DNA from: Candidatus Aminicenantota bacterium
GTDB lineage: Bacteria; Acidobacteriota; Aminicenantia; Aminicenantales; Aminicenantaceae
Assembly (NCBI GenBank): GCA_014727835.1
Contig: WJMT01000041.1
Coordinates: forward strand, 22,106-86,105
Direction of reading: 5' to 3'
DNA length: 64,000 nt
The notes beneath the pieces are model-generated. The model was not told the origin of the DNA, did not search any database, and saw only the letters and a program-made list of their open reading frames with translations. Shown here one piece after another: positions 10,798 to 21,928 of the stretch; position 1 is the first letter of the stretch, and the number at the start of each line of letters is the position of its first letter. Position numbers and translations under genes: made by a program.

Positions 10798-11589
10798 GTG
10801 AATAAAAAACATAATACAGGTGGGAGATTCATTTTTAATCTTATTTTGATTTTGATTTCTGTCAGTATCATTGGATTTGGAATCCAGCAAGAGGGCATCA
10901 AGAAGGCAAAGATCTATGAAGATGACTATCAATTGATCACAGAATCTGATTTGTATTGTTCGTTTTATGCCTTGGATGGAAAACTTCCTGAGCTCAAAAT
11001 AATCGGTGCTGAAAGACAATACGAGAGGGACATGTTCAGTGATGAAGATGTTGTTTATTTGAACCATGGATCTAACCATGGATTGAATAAGGGGCAGGTC
11101 TTTATGGTGATCGAAGTCAGGAAGGACATCCCAAAAGTAGGCGCTGTTGCGTTCAGGAGAGGAATGGTTCGGATCCAGGACCTGGATGATTCCAAGTCCA
11201 CGGCCAGGATTGAGAATTCCTGTGGATGGATCATGCAGGGGTATTATCTGGTTCCTTTTCAGCCCATGGAAGGAGTTGTGGGAAAGGACCTTGGCTTTGA
11301 TATTCCCCCCTTTGAAACCGATGCAGCCAAAGGAGAGGTGTTGTTTCTTGAGGTTGATTTTAATCAGATCGGAAGCGGTCATTGGGCTCTTATCAGTATG
11401 GGAGAGCAGCAAGGAATCACTTTGGGACAGCAGCTCATTTTATATCGGACAGTGGAAAAAGACGCTCCCATACAAGTTTTTGGAAATTGTGTGGTGATCG
11501 ATGTTCAGCTGGAGACATCCACTATCAAAGTTCTCTCTTGCAGGGATGCAGTGAGAATTGGTGACCAAGTGATGGTGAGGCCGGAATAG
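10798..11589 (+). CDS. Hypothetical membrane-anchored/secreted protein, possibly FlgT-C-like repeats
   Basis: GTG start at 10798 with agaggtg RBS; N-terminal hydrophobic segment; two regions of the type 'LNHGSNHGLNKGQVFMVIE' and 'ISMGEQQGITLGQQLILYR'. Confidence 0.65.
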   Translation: MNKKHNTGGRFIFNLILILISVSIIGFGIQQEGIKKAKIYEDDYQLITESDLYCSFYALDGKLPELKIIGAERQYERDMFSDEDVVYLNHGSNHGLNKGQVFMVIEVRKDIPKVGAVAFRRGMVRIQDLDDSKSTARIENSCGWIMQGYYLVPFQPMEGVVGKDLGFDIPPFETDAAKGEVLFLEVDFNQIGSGHWALISMGEQQGITLGQQLILYRTVEKDAPIQVFGNCVVIDVQLETSTIKVLSCRDAVRIGDQVMVRPE

Positions 11590-11701
11590 ACAAAAGAGGC
11601 AAGTCCATTCACTGATAATTGTTTTTTCGCATCAAGTGTCAAAGCGTTTCTTATCTGAGCGGATTTGAGAGAAGGGTCTTTGGGGGTAGCCAAGATTTTT
11701 T

Positions 11702-11778
11702 TGGAGGCGCGGGTCGGATTCGAACCGACGAATCGAGGTTTTGCAAACCCCTCCCTTAAGCCGCTTGGGTACCGCGCC
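11702..11778 (-). tRNA. tRNA-Cys (GCA)
   Basis: Minus strand ggcgcggtacccaagcggcttaaggg-aggggtttgcaaaacctc-gattcgtcggttcgaatccgacccgcgcctcca; cloverleaf stems fold, anticodon GCA, encoded CCA. Confidence 0.92.
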
Positions 11779-11807
11779 GGTTTTCCTTATGAGCCCTCAA
11801 ATAATTT

Positions 11808-11882
11808 TGGAGCGGACGATGGGATTTGAACCCACGACCTTCTGCTTGGCAAGCAGACGTTCTACCCCTGAACTACGCCCGC
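11808..11882 (-). tRNA. tRNA-Gly (GCC)
   Basis: Minus strand gcgggcgtagttcaggggtagaacgtctgcttgccaagcagaaggtcgtgggttcaaatcccatcgtccgctcca; anticodon GCC, encoded CCA. Confidence 0.95.
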
Positions 11883-11951
11883 TCTTTATGTTCCAAAACA
11901 GGCACTAGGATAGAGCTAAATTACCAGAAACTATAAAATCTGTCAACCTAA

Positions 11952-12144
11952 CCTGAACTCTTCATAAAAAAATGGCGATATTTTATTATTAATTTCATTT
12001 CAGCGATATACAAGATTTTTTTTAGAAACAATTATCTGAACATTTTTCTTGTTTATATTTTCAATTTTAATCGCCATTTTTTTACCATTAAGGCGAACCG
12101 ATCTTACGGCATCTGCAGCAAGCTTGATTTGTGAATAATCCAGG
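11952..12144. mobile_element. MITE-like element, copy B (about 193 bp), flanked by CTAA direct repeats
   Basis: Ends CCTGAACTCTTCA / TGAATAATCCAGG; second nested inverted repeat aaaaaaatggcgat / atcgccattttttt; CTAA at 11948-11951 and 12145-12148. Confidence 0.7.
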
Positions 12145-12245
12145 CTAATTGATCATTTCCTATTTCCATGATCAATCCTGTTTCCCTTATCCATCAAATA
12201 AGCTTAACTTCGGAATTAAATATACTCACATTCTTATAATGTTTA

Positions 12246-12274
12246 TTGACACACTCGAGGGAAAATTATATATT
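12246..12274 (+). promoter_or_regulatory. Sigma70-type promoter of the Yip1 gene
   Basis: TTGACA (12246-12251), N17, TATATT (12269-12274). Confidence 0.8.
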
Positions 12275-12308
12275 TGAACCAATCAATCACAACACAAGGA
12301 GAATAAGG

Positions 12309-12890
12309 ATGGAATTAATACCTCGGATACAGGGAATACTTTTGAAACCTAAGGAAGAATGGGAAAAAATCAAACAACAGACTTTGAGTGTCTCTGATTT
12401 GTTCACCAAATATGCATTGATACTGATTGCTGTACCTGCTGTAGCCCAATTCATTGGGCGTGGCATCATTGGCTACAGTGTTCCTTTTGTAGGATGGGTT
12501 CGGTCTGGTATAGGAAGAGCACTGCTTCACGGTATTTTTTACTATGTATTGACAGCTGCTTCTGTCTATGTTTTGGGGATCATTATCAATGCGCTCGCTC
12601 CGTCATTTGATTCCAAACAAGACCAAGAAAAGGCCATGAACCTTGCTGTCTTCAGTATGACTCCTGCCTGGGTAGCCGGAGTGCTCTATATCATTCCTCA
12701 ATTATCCGTGCTGGTTCTGTTAGCTTCTCTCTACGGCATTTATATTTTTTACCTTGGATTTTCCTCTTCTATCATGGAAACCCCCAAAGAAAAAGTAGTG
12801 GGTTACTTTGCGGTTACTGTCATCGTTTCCATTGTTCTTTATGCTGTTATAGGACTGGTTCTGGGTGCTGTTTTTGCAGTGAGTGGGGGT

Positions 12891-12905
<15 letters not shown>
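12309..12905 (+). CDS. Yip1 family membrane protein
   Basis: ATG 12309 with aaggag RBS; MELIPRIQGILLKPKEEWEKIKQQ followed by five hydrophobic segments. Confidence 0.85.
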
Positions 12906-13616
<711 letters not shown>

Positions 13617-13632
13617 GCGGTTTCCTTTTCTT

Positions 13633-14559
13633 TCAAGAATCAATATCAAGGGTTCTTATGAGGTCTTCGACCTTTTTTATGTGGTTATCTTCACAAAAAG
13701 CATTGATTTCATCGATGATTTGGAGTGTTGCATCCGGAGAAATGAAGTTGGCTGTTCCCACCTGAACGGCTCGGGCTCCTGCAATGAGATATTCCACTGC
13801 ATCACGGCCGGTCTGGATGCCGCCCATTCCAATAACCGGAATCTTGACTGCCCTGACCGCCTGATAGACCATTCTCAAGGCAATGGGCTTGATGGCAGGA
13901 CCGCTGAGCCCTCCCATGATATTTCCCAGTTTTGGTTTTCTTGTCACTGCGTCGATGTCCATAGCCAGGAATGTATTCACCAGGGATAGGGCGTCAGATC
14001 CTCCTTCCTGGGCACTCAAAGCGATCTCGGAAATGTCTGTGACATTGGGAGATAATTTTGTGATCACAGGAGTCGAGCAGGAATTTTTTACCAGTTTTAC
14101 GGTCTCATAAGTGTCTTCAGGATTTTGAGCCGGGCAGATCCCGCCTTTTTTAACATTTGGACAGGAGATATTCAGTTCATAAGCAGATATTTCCTCATGC
14201 TTGTCCAAATAATCGGCCACAGATGCGTATTCTTCTCTGTTTTCTCCGCAGATATTAATGATGACAGCTGTTTGAAGTCCTGTTAACTTGGGAAGAATTT
14301 CATGTGAAAACTGTTTCACTCCGATTCCTGGAAGCCCTATGGAATTGATCAGCCCGCAGGAGGTTTCAGCCAGCCTGGGAGGCGGATTCCCCTGCCGGGG
14401 AGAGAAATACAAACCTTTGACCACAAATCCACCCAGACGGTTCAAATCCAGGGCCTGAGAAAATTCGAGTCCGTATCCAAAAGTGCCGGAGGCAGCGATC
14501 ACAGGATTATGGAGTTTCAGAAAGCCTAAATCAACAGAAACATCGATCATTTCATTCAT
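13633..14559 (-). CDS. pyrD: Dihydroorotate dehydrogenase B catalytic subunit
   Basis: MNEMIDVSVDLGFLKLHNPVIAASGTFGYG..., SCPNVKKGG, PVIGMGGIQTGRDAVEYLIAGARAVQVGTANF. Confidence 0.96.
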   Translation of the reverse strand: MNEMIDVSVDLGFLKLHNPVIAASGTFGYGLEFSQALDLNRLGGFVVKGLYFSPRQGNPPPRLAETSCGLINSIGLPGIGVKQFSHEILPKLTGLQTAVIINICGENREEYASVADYLDKHEEISAYELNISCPNVKKGGICPAQNPEDTYETVKLVKNSCSTPVITKLSPNVTDISEIALSAQEGGSDALSLVNTFLAMDIDAVTRKPKLGNIMGGLSGPAIKPIALRMVYQAVRAVKIPVIGMGGIQTGRDAVEYLIAGARAVQVGTANFISPDATLQIIDEINAFCEDNHIKKVEDLIRTLDIDS

Positions 14560-15352
14560 CCCAAACGATCTCATGAGCCCAAAAAACAGGGCCTTCCTCA
14601 CATATTTTCTGCCATTGTTTGATGTTTTCTTTTTTGATTTTTTTCACACATCCCCAGCAAGCGCCGAATCCACATCCCATGATCGATTCAAGGGATAATT
14701 CAGCAGGGATATGGTTTTTTTCAGAGATCTGAGAGACCTTTTTGAGCATTCCGTCTGGCCCGCAAGCGCAAATCAATGAGGGGGGCTCGGAGTTCATCTC
14801 TTGTTCGAACAATTCTGTGACCAGGCCTTGAAACCCTGTTGAGCCGTCTTCAGTTGAGCAAAGAGTTTCTATGTTTTCTTTTTTGAATTTAGACAAGAGG
14901 GGAATGTCCTTTGAGGAGCGTCCTCCGTAAAAAATCCTGACCTTTGACTGGTTCTTATTCAACTCTTGTGCAAGAAAATAGAGAGGAGCGATTCCTCGGC
15001 CTCCTCCAATGAGACTCACTTTTTTTGATTCGGTTCCGTCTTCCAGGAGAAATCCGTTTCCTAAAGGACCCAGGATTTCAAGTGGGTCTCCCTTTTGCTT
15101 TTGGCTGAGCAGAGAGGTCCCGATCCCTGTCTTTTGAAAAAAGATGTCTATATGGGAACCGTTTCTCCCATGAATGCTGAAAGGGCGGCGCAGCAGGGGA
15201 TACGGATCAGTGGATGTTCGGACCATAACAAATTGTCCTGGTTGGGATTCTCTGGATATGTCAGGGGCTTCCAAAGAAAGCAGGAAATAATCATCTCCCC
15301 AAATCTCTTTTCTGGTGATTTTTCCTGTGTGATTCTTTAGCATGGACAACAT
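14552..15352 (-). CDS. pyrK: Dihydroorotate dehydrogenase electron transfer subunit
   Basis: 266 aa; FAD/NAD-binding ferredoxin reductase fold (PYPLLRRPFSIHG, GGGRGIAPLYFLAQEL) and C-terminal Cys cluster MGCGFGACWGCV. Confidence 0.93.
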   Translation of the reverse strand: MLSMLKNHTGKITRKEIWGDDYFLLSLEAPDISRESQPGQFVMVRTSTDPYPLLRRPFSIHGRNGSHIDIFFQKTGIGTSLLSQKQKGDPLEILGPLGNGFLLEDGTESKKVSLIGGGRGIAPLYFLAQELNKNQSKVRIFYGGRSSKDIPLLSKFKKENIETLCSTEDGSTGFQGLVTELFEQEMNSEPPSLICACGPDGMLKKVSQISEKNHIPAELSLESIMGCGFGACWGCVKKIKKENIKQWQKICEEGPVFWAHEIVWDE

Positions 15353-15470
15353 TCGGTAAGGTCCAACCTAAAATACCAGAATTGATTTTATTGAGCAATA
15401 AAAACTTTGACATAAATTTGGGTTTTTGAAATAATCAAAATCTTCATGATCGAATAGGGAGGAGGTTTGG

Positions 15471-16664
15471 ATGCAAATATCACGGCGAGCCCAGGAAATT
15501 CAGGAATCTCCCATTCGAAAGCTCAAGCCTTATGCTGACCAAGCGATTTCAGAAGGAGTCCGGGTTTATTTTATCAATATTGGACAGCCTGACATCACCA
15601 CACCAGAAACAGTATGGGATGCCTTTAAAAAAGGAAAAGAGGATGTCCTTGAGTACGGACCGGCTCAGGGAACATTGGATTTGAGAAAGTCCATAGCCAA
15701 ATATTTCAATGCGTATGATATTCCGATCACGCATGAAAATGTGATCATCACCATCGGAGGTTCCGAAGCCATTCATTTTTCTTTTTCTGCGGTCTCAGAT
15801 ACAGGGGAAGAGATCCTCATTCCCGAGCCTTTTTACACCAATTATAATGGATATGCGGCTTTTGCGAATGTCAACATTGTTGCTTTGACATTAGATGTGA
15901 AAGAGGGTTTCAGACTTCCTTCTAAAAACGAAATCGAGCGCAGGATCACTCCAAAAACAAAAGCAATTTTGTTGTGTTCTCCCAATAATCCCACTGGTAC
16001 GGTATACACCGCAAAAGAATTGGAAAGAGTGGTTTCTTTAGTTAAAAAACATGATTTGTTTTTGATCGCCGATGAAGTGTACAAAGAATTTGTGTATGAC
16101 GGAAACAGACATAAAAGTGTCTTGGAGTTTGAAAGGATCAAAGAAAGGGTCATAGTTGTGGACAGCATCTCCAAGCGTTTCAGCTGCTGTGGAGCGAGAA
16201 TCGGGGCTGTGATCACCCGAAATCCGGACGTCTACAATGGGATTCTGAAATTTGCTCAGGCCCGGTTGTGCCCCCCAACCCTAGAGCAGAAAGCTGCGCT
16301 GGCTGCGTATCAAATGGGAGTCGATTATTTCGAACCAGTGAGAAAGGAGTACCAGAAGAGAAGAGATATTTTGTATGAGGGATTAAAGGATATTCCGGGC
16401 ATTGTGATGCACAAACCCCAGGGAGCCTTCTACATTATTGTCCGGCTTCCTATCAAAGATTGTGAGCATTTTGTGCGGTGGATGTTGACAGATTTCAGGT
16501 TTGAGAACGAAACGGTCATGGTGGCTCCGGCTCAAGGTTTTTATCGGACGCCTGGAAAGGGAAAGGATGAGATCCGAATCGCTTACGTACTCAAAGAAGA
16601 GAATCTGAAGAGGGCCATTCATGTCTTTAAAGCAGGCCTTGAAAAGTACATGTCCTTGTTTTAG
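15471..16664 (+). CDS. PLP-dependent aminotransferase class I/II
   Basis: 397 aa; LCSPNNPTGTVY, LIADEVYKEFVYDG, VDSISKRFSCCGARIGAV. Confidence 0.94.
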   Translation: MQISRRAQEIQESPIRKLKPYADQAISEGVRVYFINIGQPDITTPETVWDAFKKGKEDVLEYGPAQGTLDLRKSIAKYFNAYDIPITHENVIITIGGSEAIHFSFSAVSDTGEEILIPEPFYTNYNGYAAFANVNIVALTLDVKEGFRLPSKNEIERRITPKTKAILLCSPNNPTGTVYTAKELERVVSLVKKHDLFLIADEVYKEFVYDGNRHKSVLEFERIKERVIVVDSISKRFSCCGARIGAVITRNPDVYNGILKFAQARLCPPTLEQKAALAAYQMGVDYFEPVRKEYQKRRDILYEGLKDIPGIVMHKPQGAFYIIVRLPIKDCEHFVRWMLTDFRFENETVMVAPAQGFYRTPGKGKDEIRIAYVLKEENLKRAIHVFKAGLEKYMSLF

Positions 16665-16896
16665 CCATTCTTTTCCATTTTGATGAATCGTTCAAGCGAA
16701 ACATTTGACCTGGGATTCAGACTGCTTTAAAATAATAACCTGCTGCTTGTTATCCCAGAATTTTGTGCTGTGGGAATTTGAGTGCCTGCAGAAAAAAAAC
16801 AAAGGATAAAAAAATCTTGTTGTTCGTTAAAATTGAAATCAGTATAACGCACCTGGAGTGTATGATGAGTTGATCTTATCAGAAAAGGAGGACAAA

Positions 16897-19602
16897 TTGA
16901 CAAAAAAATATGTGTATTATTTTGAAAAGAACAATGCAGAAGGCAATAGAGACATGAAAGCACTGCTTGGCGGAAAAGGAGCCAACTTGGCAGAAATGGC
17001 AGGCATCGGGCTTCCTGTTCCTCCAGGATTTACAGTCACTACAGATGTGTGCAGCTTGTTTTTGGAAAAAGGCAAGCAGCTCACTGAAGAGGTCAAAGAT
17101 GAAATAATCAAAAACTTAACAAGGCTTGAGGAAACAGCAGGCCAACAATTCGGACAGAAAGAAAACCCATTGTTGGTATCGGTCCGTTCAGGGGCCAAAT
17201 TTTCCATGCCCGGAATGATGGACACCATCCTGAATCTGGGGCTGAATGATGAAACCGTGGAGGGATTGGCCCAGAAAAGCAATGACAGGAGATTTGCTTT
17301 AGACTGCTATCGACGCCTGATCCAGATGTTCGGTGATGTGGTTTTGGAGATCCCCAAAAAAAAGTTCGAGCAGATATTGAAAGAACAGAAAAAAGAGCAG
17401 GATATCAAAATCGATTCCCAGCTACCGGAAGACACCTTGGGAAAAATACTGGATGAGTACAAGAAAATCATCAAAGATCATACAGGAAATGAATTTCCCC
17501 AGGATGTCAAGGAACAATTGTTTCTGGCCATATCAGCGGTGTTCAGCTCTTGGGACAATCCGCGGGCTGTGACTTACAGGAATCTCCATCATATTCCGGA
17601 TGACCTCGGTACAGCTGTGAATATTCAGCTGATGGTGTTCGGCAATTTTGGAGAGACTTCTGCCACAGGAGTCGGTTTCACCAGAGATCCGGCAACAGGA
17701 GAAAAAAAGCTATATGGTGAATACCTCATCAATGCACAGGGTGAGGATGTGGTGGCTGGAGTCAGGACTCCTTCTCCATTGAATGAATTGGAACAAGACA
17801 TGACAGAGGTTTTTCAACAGCTTGTTGAGGTGACCGAACATTTGGAAAAGCATTATCATAATGTTCAGGACTTTGAATTCACTATTCAGGAAAATGAGCT
17901 CTTTATGCTTCAGACCAGAGACGGCAAAAGAACAGGACAGGCTGCTGTGAAGATAGCTGTGGACTTGGTGGAAGAAGGAATCGCCACCAAAGAAGAGGCC
18001 TTGATGATGGTGGAGCCTGATGCGTTGGATCAGCTTCTTCATCCTGTTTTTGATCCCAAAGAAAAGGAAAAACACGAGGTGCTAGCTAAAGGCCTGGCCG
18101 CATCGCCGGGAGCAGCTGCAGGACAGGTGGTGTTTTCTTCGGATGATGCTGTGGAATGGGAATCAAAAGGAAAAAAAGTGATTTTGGTCCGGGAGGAAAC
18201 ATCTCCGGATGATATACATGGAATGAGTGCTTCCCAAGGGATTCTCACAGCCACTGGAGGAATGACTTCCCATGCTGCAGTGGTGGGAAGGCAGATGGGA
18301 AAACCCGCAGTGGTGGGCTGTGGAGATATCGCTCTGGACGAAGAGGGAAAGACTTTTAAAGTGAGAAATGAAGTGGTGAAAGAGGGAGAAGCGATATCCA
18401 TTGATGGGGCTACAGGTGAGCTCATAATAGGAGAAATTGAGACCAGGCCCTCAGAGATCATCCAGGTCATAAGGGGAAACAAAAAGTCTGAAGATTCGAA
18501 GCTCTATCAGTATTTCAAAAAATTTCTGAGCTGGGCAGACGATGTGAGACAGATGAATGTCAGAGCTAATGCCGATACACCGGAGGATGCCAATATGGCG
18601 TTTGCTTTTGGAGCTCAAGGTATCGGATTGACCCGAACCGAACATATGTTTTTTGAAAAAGAAAGGCTGCCCTTTATAAAAAATATGATTTTATCAGAAT
18701 CCGAGAAAGACCGACGGGAGTATTTGGACAAACTGCTGCCTTTCCAGAGACAAGATTTCTATGATCTGTTCAAAGCCATGAAAGGAAACCCGGTGACCAT
18801 CCGCACCTTGGACCCTCCCCTCCATGAATTTTTACCCAATAAAGAGGATCTGATGCTGGAGATTGCTGAGCTGAAGCGGTCCAAAAAGCAAAACAAAGAA
18901 GAAATCAAACAAAAAGAAAAAATATTGGAAAGAGTCAAAGCTCTCTCTGAATTCAACCCGATGCTGGGACACAGAGGCTGCCGATTGGGAGTCACTTTCC
19001 CTGAAATCATAGAGATGCAGGCTTCTGCTATTTTTGAAGCAGCTTGCCAGGTAGCGAGTGAAGGGGAGGATGTGTTTCCAGAAATCATGGTTCCTTTGAT
19101 CGGTTCGGTCAACGAATTGGCAAATCAAAAAGAAATCATTGTGAATGTTGCTGAAAAATTGATCAACAAGTATGAAGTGAAGTTTGATTATACGGTGGGC
19201 ACCATGATAGAGATTCCGAGAGCAGCCATCACTGCGGATCAAGTGGCTTATGAAGCTGATTTTTTCTCTTTTGGGACCAATGACTTGACACAGACCACTT
19301 TTGGCATATCCAGAGATGACGGGGCTTTGTTCATCAATCATTATCTAACTCATGGTCTTTGGAAGGATGATCCATTCACCACTGTTGATATTGAGGGAGT
19401 CGGAGAATTGATGAAGTGGGCTGTGAACAAAGGAAGAAAGACAAAACCAGATTTGAAAATCGGTATCTGTGGTGTCCATGGAGGAGATCCTCGATCCATA
19501 TTCTTTTGTCACAAAATCGGGTTGAACTATGTCAGCTGTTCGGCATACCAGATCCCTATAGCCAGATTAGCGGCAGCCCAGGTGACTCTAATGGAGAAGT
19601 GA
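16897..19602 (+). CDS. ppdK: Pyruvate, phosphate dikinase
   Basis: About 900 aa; GGKGANLAEMAGIGLPVPPGF, GGMTSHAAVVGRQMGKPAVVGC, GIGLTRTEHMFF; TTG start at 16897 preceded by aaggagg. Confidence 0.97.
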   Translation: MTKKYVYYFEKNNAEGNRDMKALLGGKGANLAEMAGIGLPVPPGFTVTTDVCSLFLEKGKQLTEEVKDEIIKNLTRLEETAGQQFGQKENPLLVSVRSGAKFSMPGMMDTILNLGLNDETVEGLAQKSNDRRFALDCYRRLIQMFGDVVLEIPKKKFEQILKEQKKEQDIKIDSQLPEDTLGKILDEYKKIIKDHTGNEFPQDVKEQLFLAISAVFSSWDNPRAVTYRNLHHIPDDLGTAVNIQLMVFGNFGETSATGVGFTRDPATGEKKLYGEYLINAQGEDVVAGVRTPSPLNELEQDMTEVFQQLVEVTEHLEKHYHNVQDFEFTIQENELFMLQTRDGKRTGQAAVKIAVDLVEEGIATKEEALMMVEPDALDQLLHPVFDPKEKEKHEVLAKGLAASPGAAAGQVVFSSDDAVEWESKGKKVILVREETSPDDIHGMSASQGILTATGGMTSHAAVVGRQMGKPAVVGCGDIALDEEGKTFKVRNEVVKEGEAISIDGATGELIIGEIETRPSEIIQVIRGNKKSEDSKLYQYFKKFLSWADDVRQMNVRANADTPEDANMAFAFGAQGIGLTRTEHMFFEKERLPFIKNMILSESEKDRREYLDKLLPFQRQDFYDLFKAMKGNPVTIRTLDPPLHEFLPNKEDLMLEIAELKRSKKQNKEEIKQKEKILERVKALSEFNPMLGHRGCRLGVTFPEIIEMQASAIFEAACQVASEGEDVFPEIMVPLIGSVNELANQKEIIVNVAEKLINKYEVKFDYTVGTMIEIPRAAITADQVAYEADFFSFGTNDLTQTTFGISRDDGALFINHYLTHGLWKDDPFTTVDIEGVGELMKWAVNKGRKTKPDLKIGICGVHGGDPRSIFFCHKIGLNYVSCSAYQIPIARLAAAQVTLMEK

Positions 19603-19635
19603 GATTCCAACTGTTTATGGAATCAACCAGAATAG

Positions 19636-20622
19636 GTGATGGCGGTTCTTAAAAATATCATCAAGCGTTTCCAAAAGGATAAGTTTCCTTTCCAATTTGT
19701 TTACAGCGATTCTTACTGTTTGGGGGACCTTAAAAATCATGTTTTTCCCGTGGAAAAATACAGATTGGTGTATGAAAAACTGTTGGCAATCGGAGCAGAG
19801 AAAAAGAATTTTATTGAGCCCTTTGTTCCTGCGGAGAAAGATCTTCTAAGGGTGCACTCCTCTAAATACATCAAAAAGATCAAATCAGGCCGGCTGTCAT
19901 CTTCAGAACTGATGGCCCTTGAACTCCCTTTTTCTAAGCAGGCCATGAATTTTTTTTTTCTGACTGCCGGCGGCACCATCCGCGCTTCTGAAGCAGCGCT
20001 GAGAGACGGATTGTGTGTTCACATTGGGGGAGGATTTCATCATGCCTTCTCAGATCATGGAGAAGGTTTTTGTGTCTTGAATGATGTGGCGATAGCTTTG
20101 GAAAAGATGATGGCAGAGAAGAAAATCAAGAAAGCCATGGTAGTGGATTGCGATGTCCATCAGGGAAACGGCACAGCTGCTATTCTTAAAGAAAAAAAGA
20201 ATGTGTTTACTTTTTCCATACATCAAATGGATATCTATCCGGCAGAAAAAGCCTCCAGTTCTTTGGATGTGGGATTGTGGTCCGGAGATGGAGATGATGA
20301 ATATCTGGCTGCTCTGAGTCTTCATATTCCCCGGATTTATGAACAGCACCAACCCGACTTGATTTATTACCTTGCCGGGGCAGATCCCTACCAAAAAGAC
20401 AAATTGGGAGATTTGAATCTCACTCAAAAAGGGCTGGAACAAAGAGACCAGCTGGTCATTGAACAGGCCCAGAAAAGAGGATACCCTCTGGTCATTCTTT
20501 TTGCCGGGGGATATGCCCTGGATGTCCGTGATGTGGTCTCCATTCATTTGAATACCATAATGGAAGCGCGAAAAAACCACAAACGTTGGAGAAAGAAAGG
20601 AGTTTTAGGAATCCTGAAGTAA
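19636..20622 (+). CDS. Histone deacetylase-like (AcuC/HDAC family) protein
   Basis: 328 aa; GGGFHHAFSDHGEGFCVLNDVAIAL, VVDCDVHQGNGTAAI, LAGADPYQKDKLGDLNLT. Confidence 0.92.
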   Translation: MMAVLKNIIKRFQKDKFPFQFVYSDSYCLGDLKNHVFPVEKYRLVYEKLLAIGAEKKNFIEPFVPAEKDLLRVHSSKYIKKIKSGRLSSSELMALELPFSKQAMNFFFLTAGGTIRASEAALRDGLCVHIGGGFHHAFSDHGEGFCVLNDVAIALEKMMAEKKIKKAMVVDCDVHQGNGTAAILKEKKNVFTFSIHQMDIYPAEKASSSLDVGLWSGDGDDEYLAALSLHIPRIYEQHQPDLIYYLAGADPYQKDKLGDLNLTQKGLEQRDQLVIEQAQKRGYPLVILFAGGYALDVRDVVSIHLNTIMEARKNHKRWRKKGVLGILK

Positions 20623-21837
20623 CACATGAGCGAAGACTTTGGCGTCTCCAATCATGTTATCGATCACACAATACTCATCAGGCTGGTGAGCGGTTTCCTC
20701 GATTTTAGACCAGCAGGCTGCTTGATAGTGGGCTTTGCGCAAAAAGGAAGCAGCTGTTCTCACCCCGATCCCCACTGGTTTTGCTTTTTCTCCGTAGATG
20801 TCTTTGACGGCTTTTTTCAAACTCAGCACCACCGGAGCGTCAGGCTGGGTTTGGGGACTGGTTGATTCTTTTTGAACGTCCTCTAAAATGATGTTGACGT
20901 GGAATTTTTTTTCAATTTTTTGAGCTGTTTTCTTTATTTCTTTTTTGACTCTTTCAATACTGTGTTTGGGGATGAGACGGCAGTCCATAAAGAAAATATC
21001 TTCTCCGGGAATGGTGTTAATATTGGGCACATTGGCCTCTTTTTTGGTGGGTTCAAAAGTGGAAATAGGGGGAGAAAATATGGAGTCCTTTTCTGGGAAT
21101 CTCTGATACAGTTTGCTGAGTTCTGTGATCAAATAGGAAGCGGCTTCTAAGCTGTTGATCCCTTTTTCTGGTGTGGAGCCTTGGGTCTGCTTTCCTACTG
21201 TCTTCACCTTGATCCAGTAAATGCTTTTTTCAGCGATCTCTATCATGGTCCCGTATTTGTTTCCCACTCCAGGGACAATGATCAGGTCCTGTTTGTGGAA
21301 GGGATTGGATTTTTTCAGAATGAATTCGATTCCTTTCTCATTTCCCGTTTCCTCGTCAGATACAAACATCAATCCCACATCGTATTTGGGCTTGATCCCT
21401 CTGTTTTGGAATGCTTTCAAGGCATATATGGAGGCGATCAAGTCCTGCTGATTGTCTTCCACTCCTCTGCCGTATATTTTTCCAGCCTCAACATATCCTT
21501 TAAAAGGATTTCCTTTCCACAGAGCGGGTTCACCAGGGGGAACCACATCCATATGAGTCAGGATCCAGATTGTTTTTTTTGAACTCTTTCCCTTATATGT
21601 GGCCATGATGTTGGGTCTGTATCCATAGGAGGCATCGATATCAGGAGCTTTGATCAACTGTGTGCTTTCAAAGTCTATGTCTTGAAGAAGATCTAAGATC
21701 AGCTCTGCTTTTTTGGCTTCCCCTTGCCCGCCGTTGATAGGAGCAATGGCAGGAACAGAACAGAGCTTTATCTGCATGTCAACCATCTCATTGCGGTATC
21801 GATCAATTCTTTGAGTGATCTTTTCCAGTTCTGTCAT
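20605..21837 (-). CDS. M20 family metallopeptidase (dipeptidase-like)
   Basis: WILTHMDVVPPGE, YGRGVEDNQQDLIA, FVSDEETGNEKGI; start MTELEKI more likely than the ORF maximum at 21942. Confidence 0.9.
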   Translation of the reverse strand: MTELEKITQRIDRYRNEMVDMQIKLCSVPAIAPINGGQGEAKKAELILDLLQDIDFESTQLIKAPDIDASYGYRPNIMATYKGKSSKKTIWILTHMDVVPPGEPALWKGNPFKGYVEAGKIYGRGVEDNQQDLIASIYALKAFQNRGIKPKYDVGLMFVSDEETGNEKGIEFILKKSNPFHKQDLIIVPGVGNKYGTMIEIAEKSIYWIKVKTVGKQTQGSTPEKGINSLEAASYLITELSKLYQRFPEKDSIFSPPISTFEPTKKEANVPNINTIPGEDIFFMDCRLIPKHSIERVKKEIKKTAQKIEKKFHVNIILEDVQKESTSPQTQPDAPVVLSLKKAVKDIYGEKAKPVGIGVRTAASFLRKAHYQAACWSKIEETAHQPDEYCVIDNMIGDAKVFAHVLLQDS

Positions 21838-21928
21838 GGCAAACTCCGGGGAAGCAAATGATAACACCCCTTTCTTGAAGAAGCAAGACAGGTTGAGGGA
21901 TTCTTTTGCTGGATGGATTATGACCGGC

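Noticed and set aside
16664-16896. 230-bp gap upstream of ppdK considered as a riboswitch
   Set aside because: No motif I can recognise; only short imperfect hairpins by eye.
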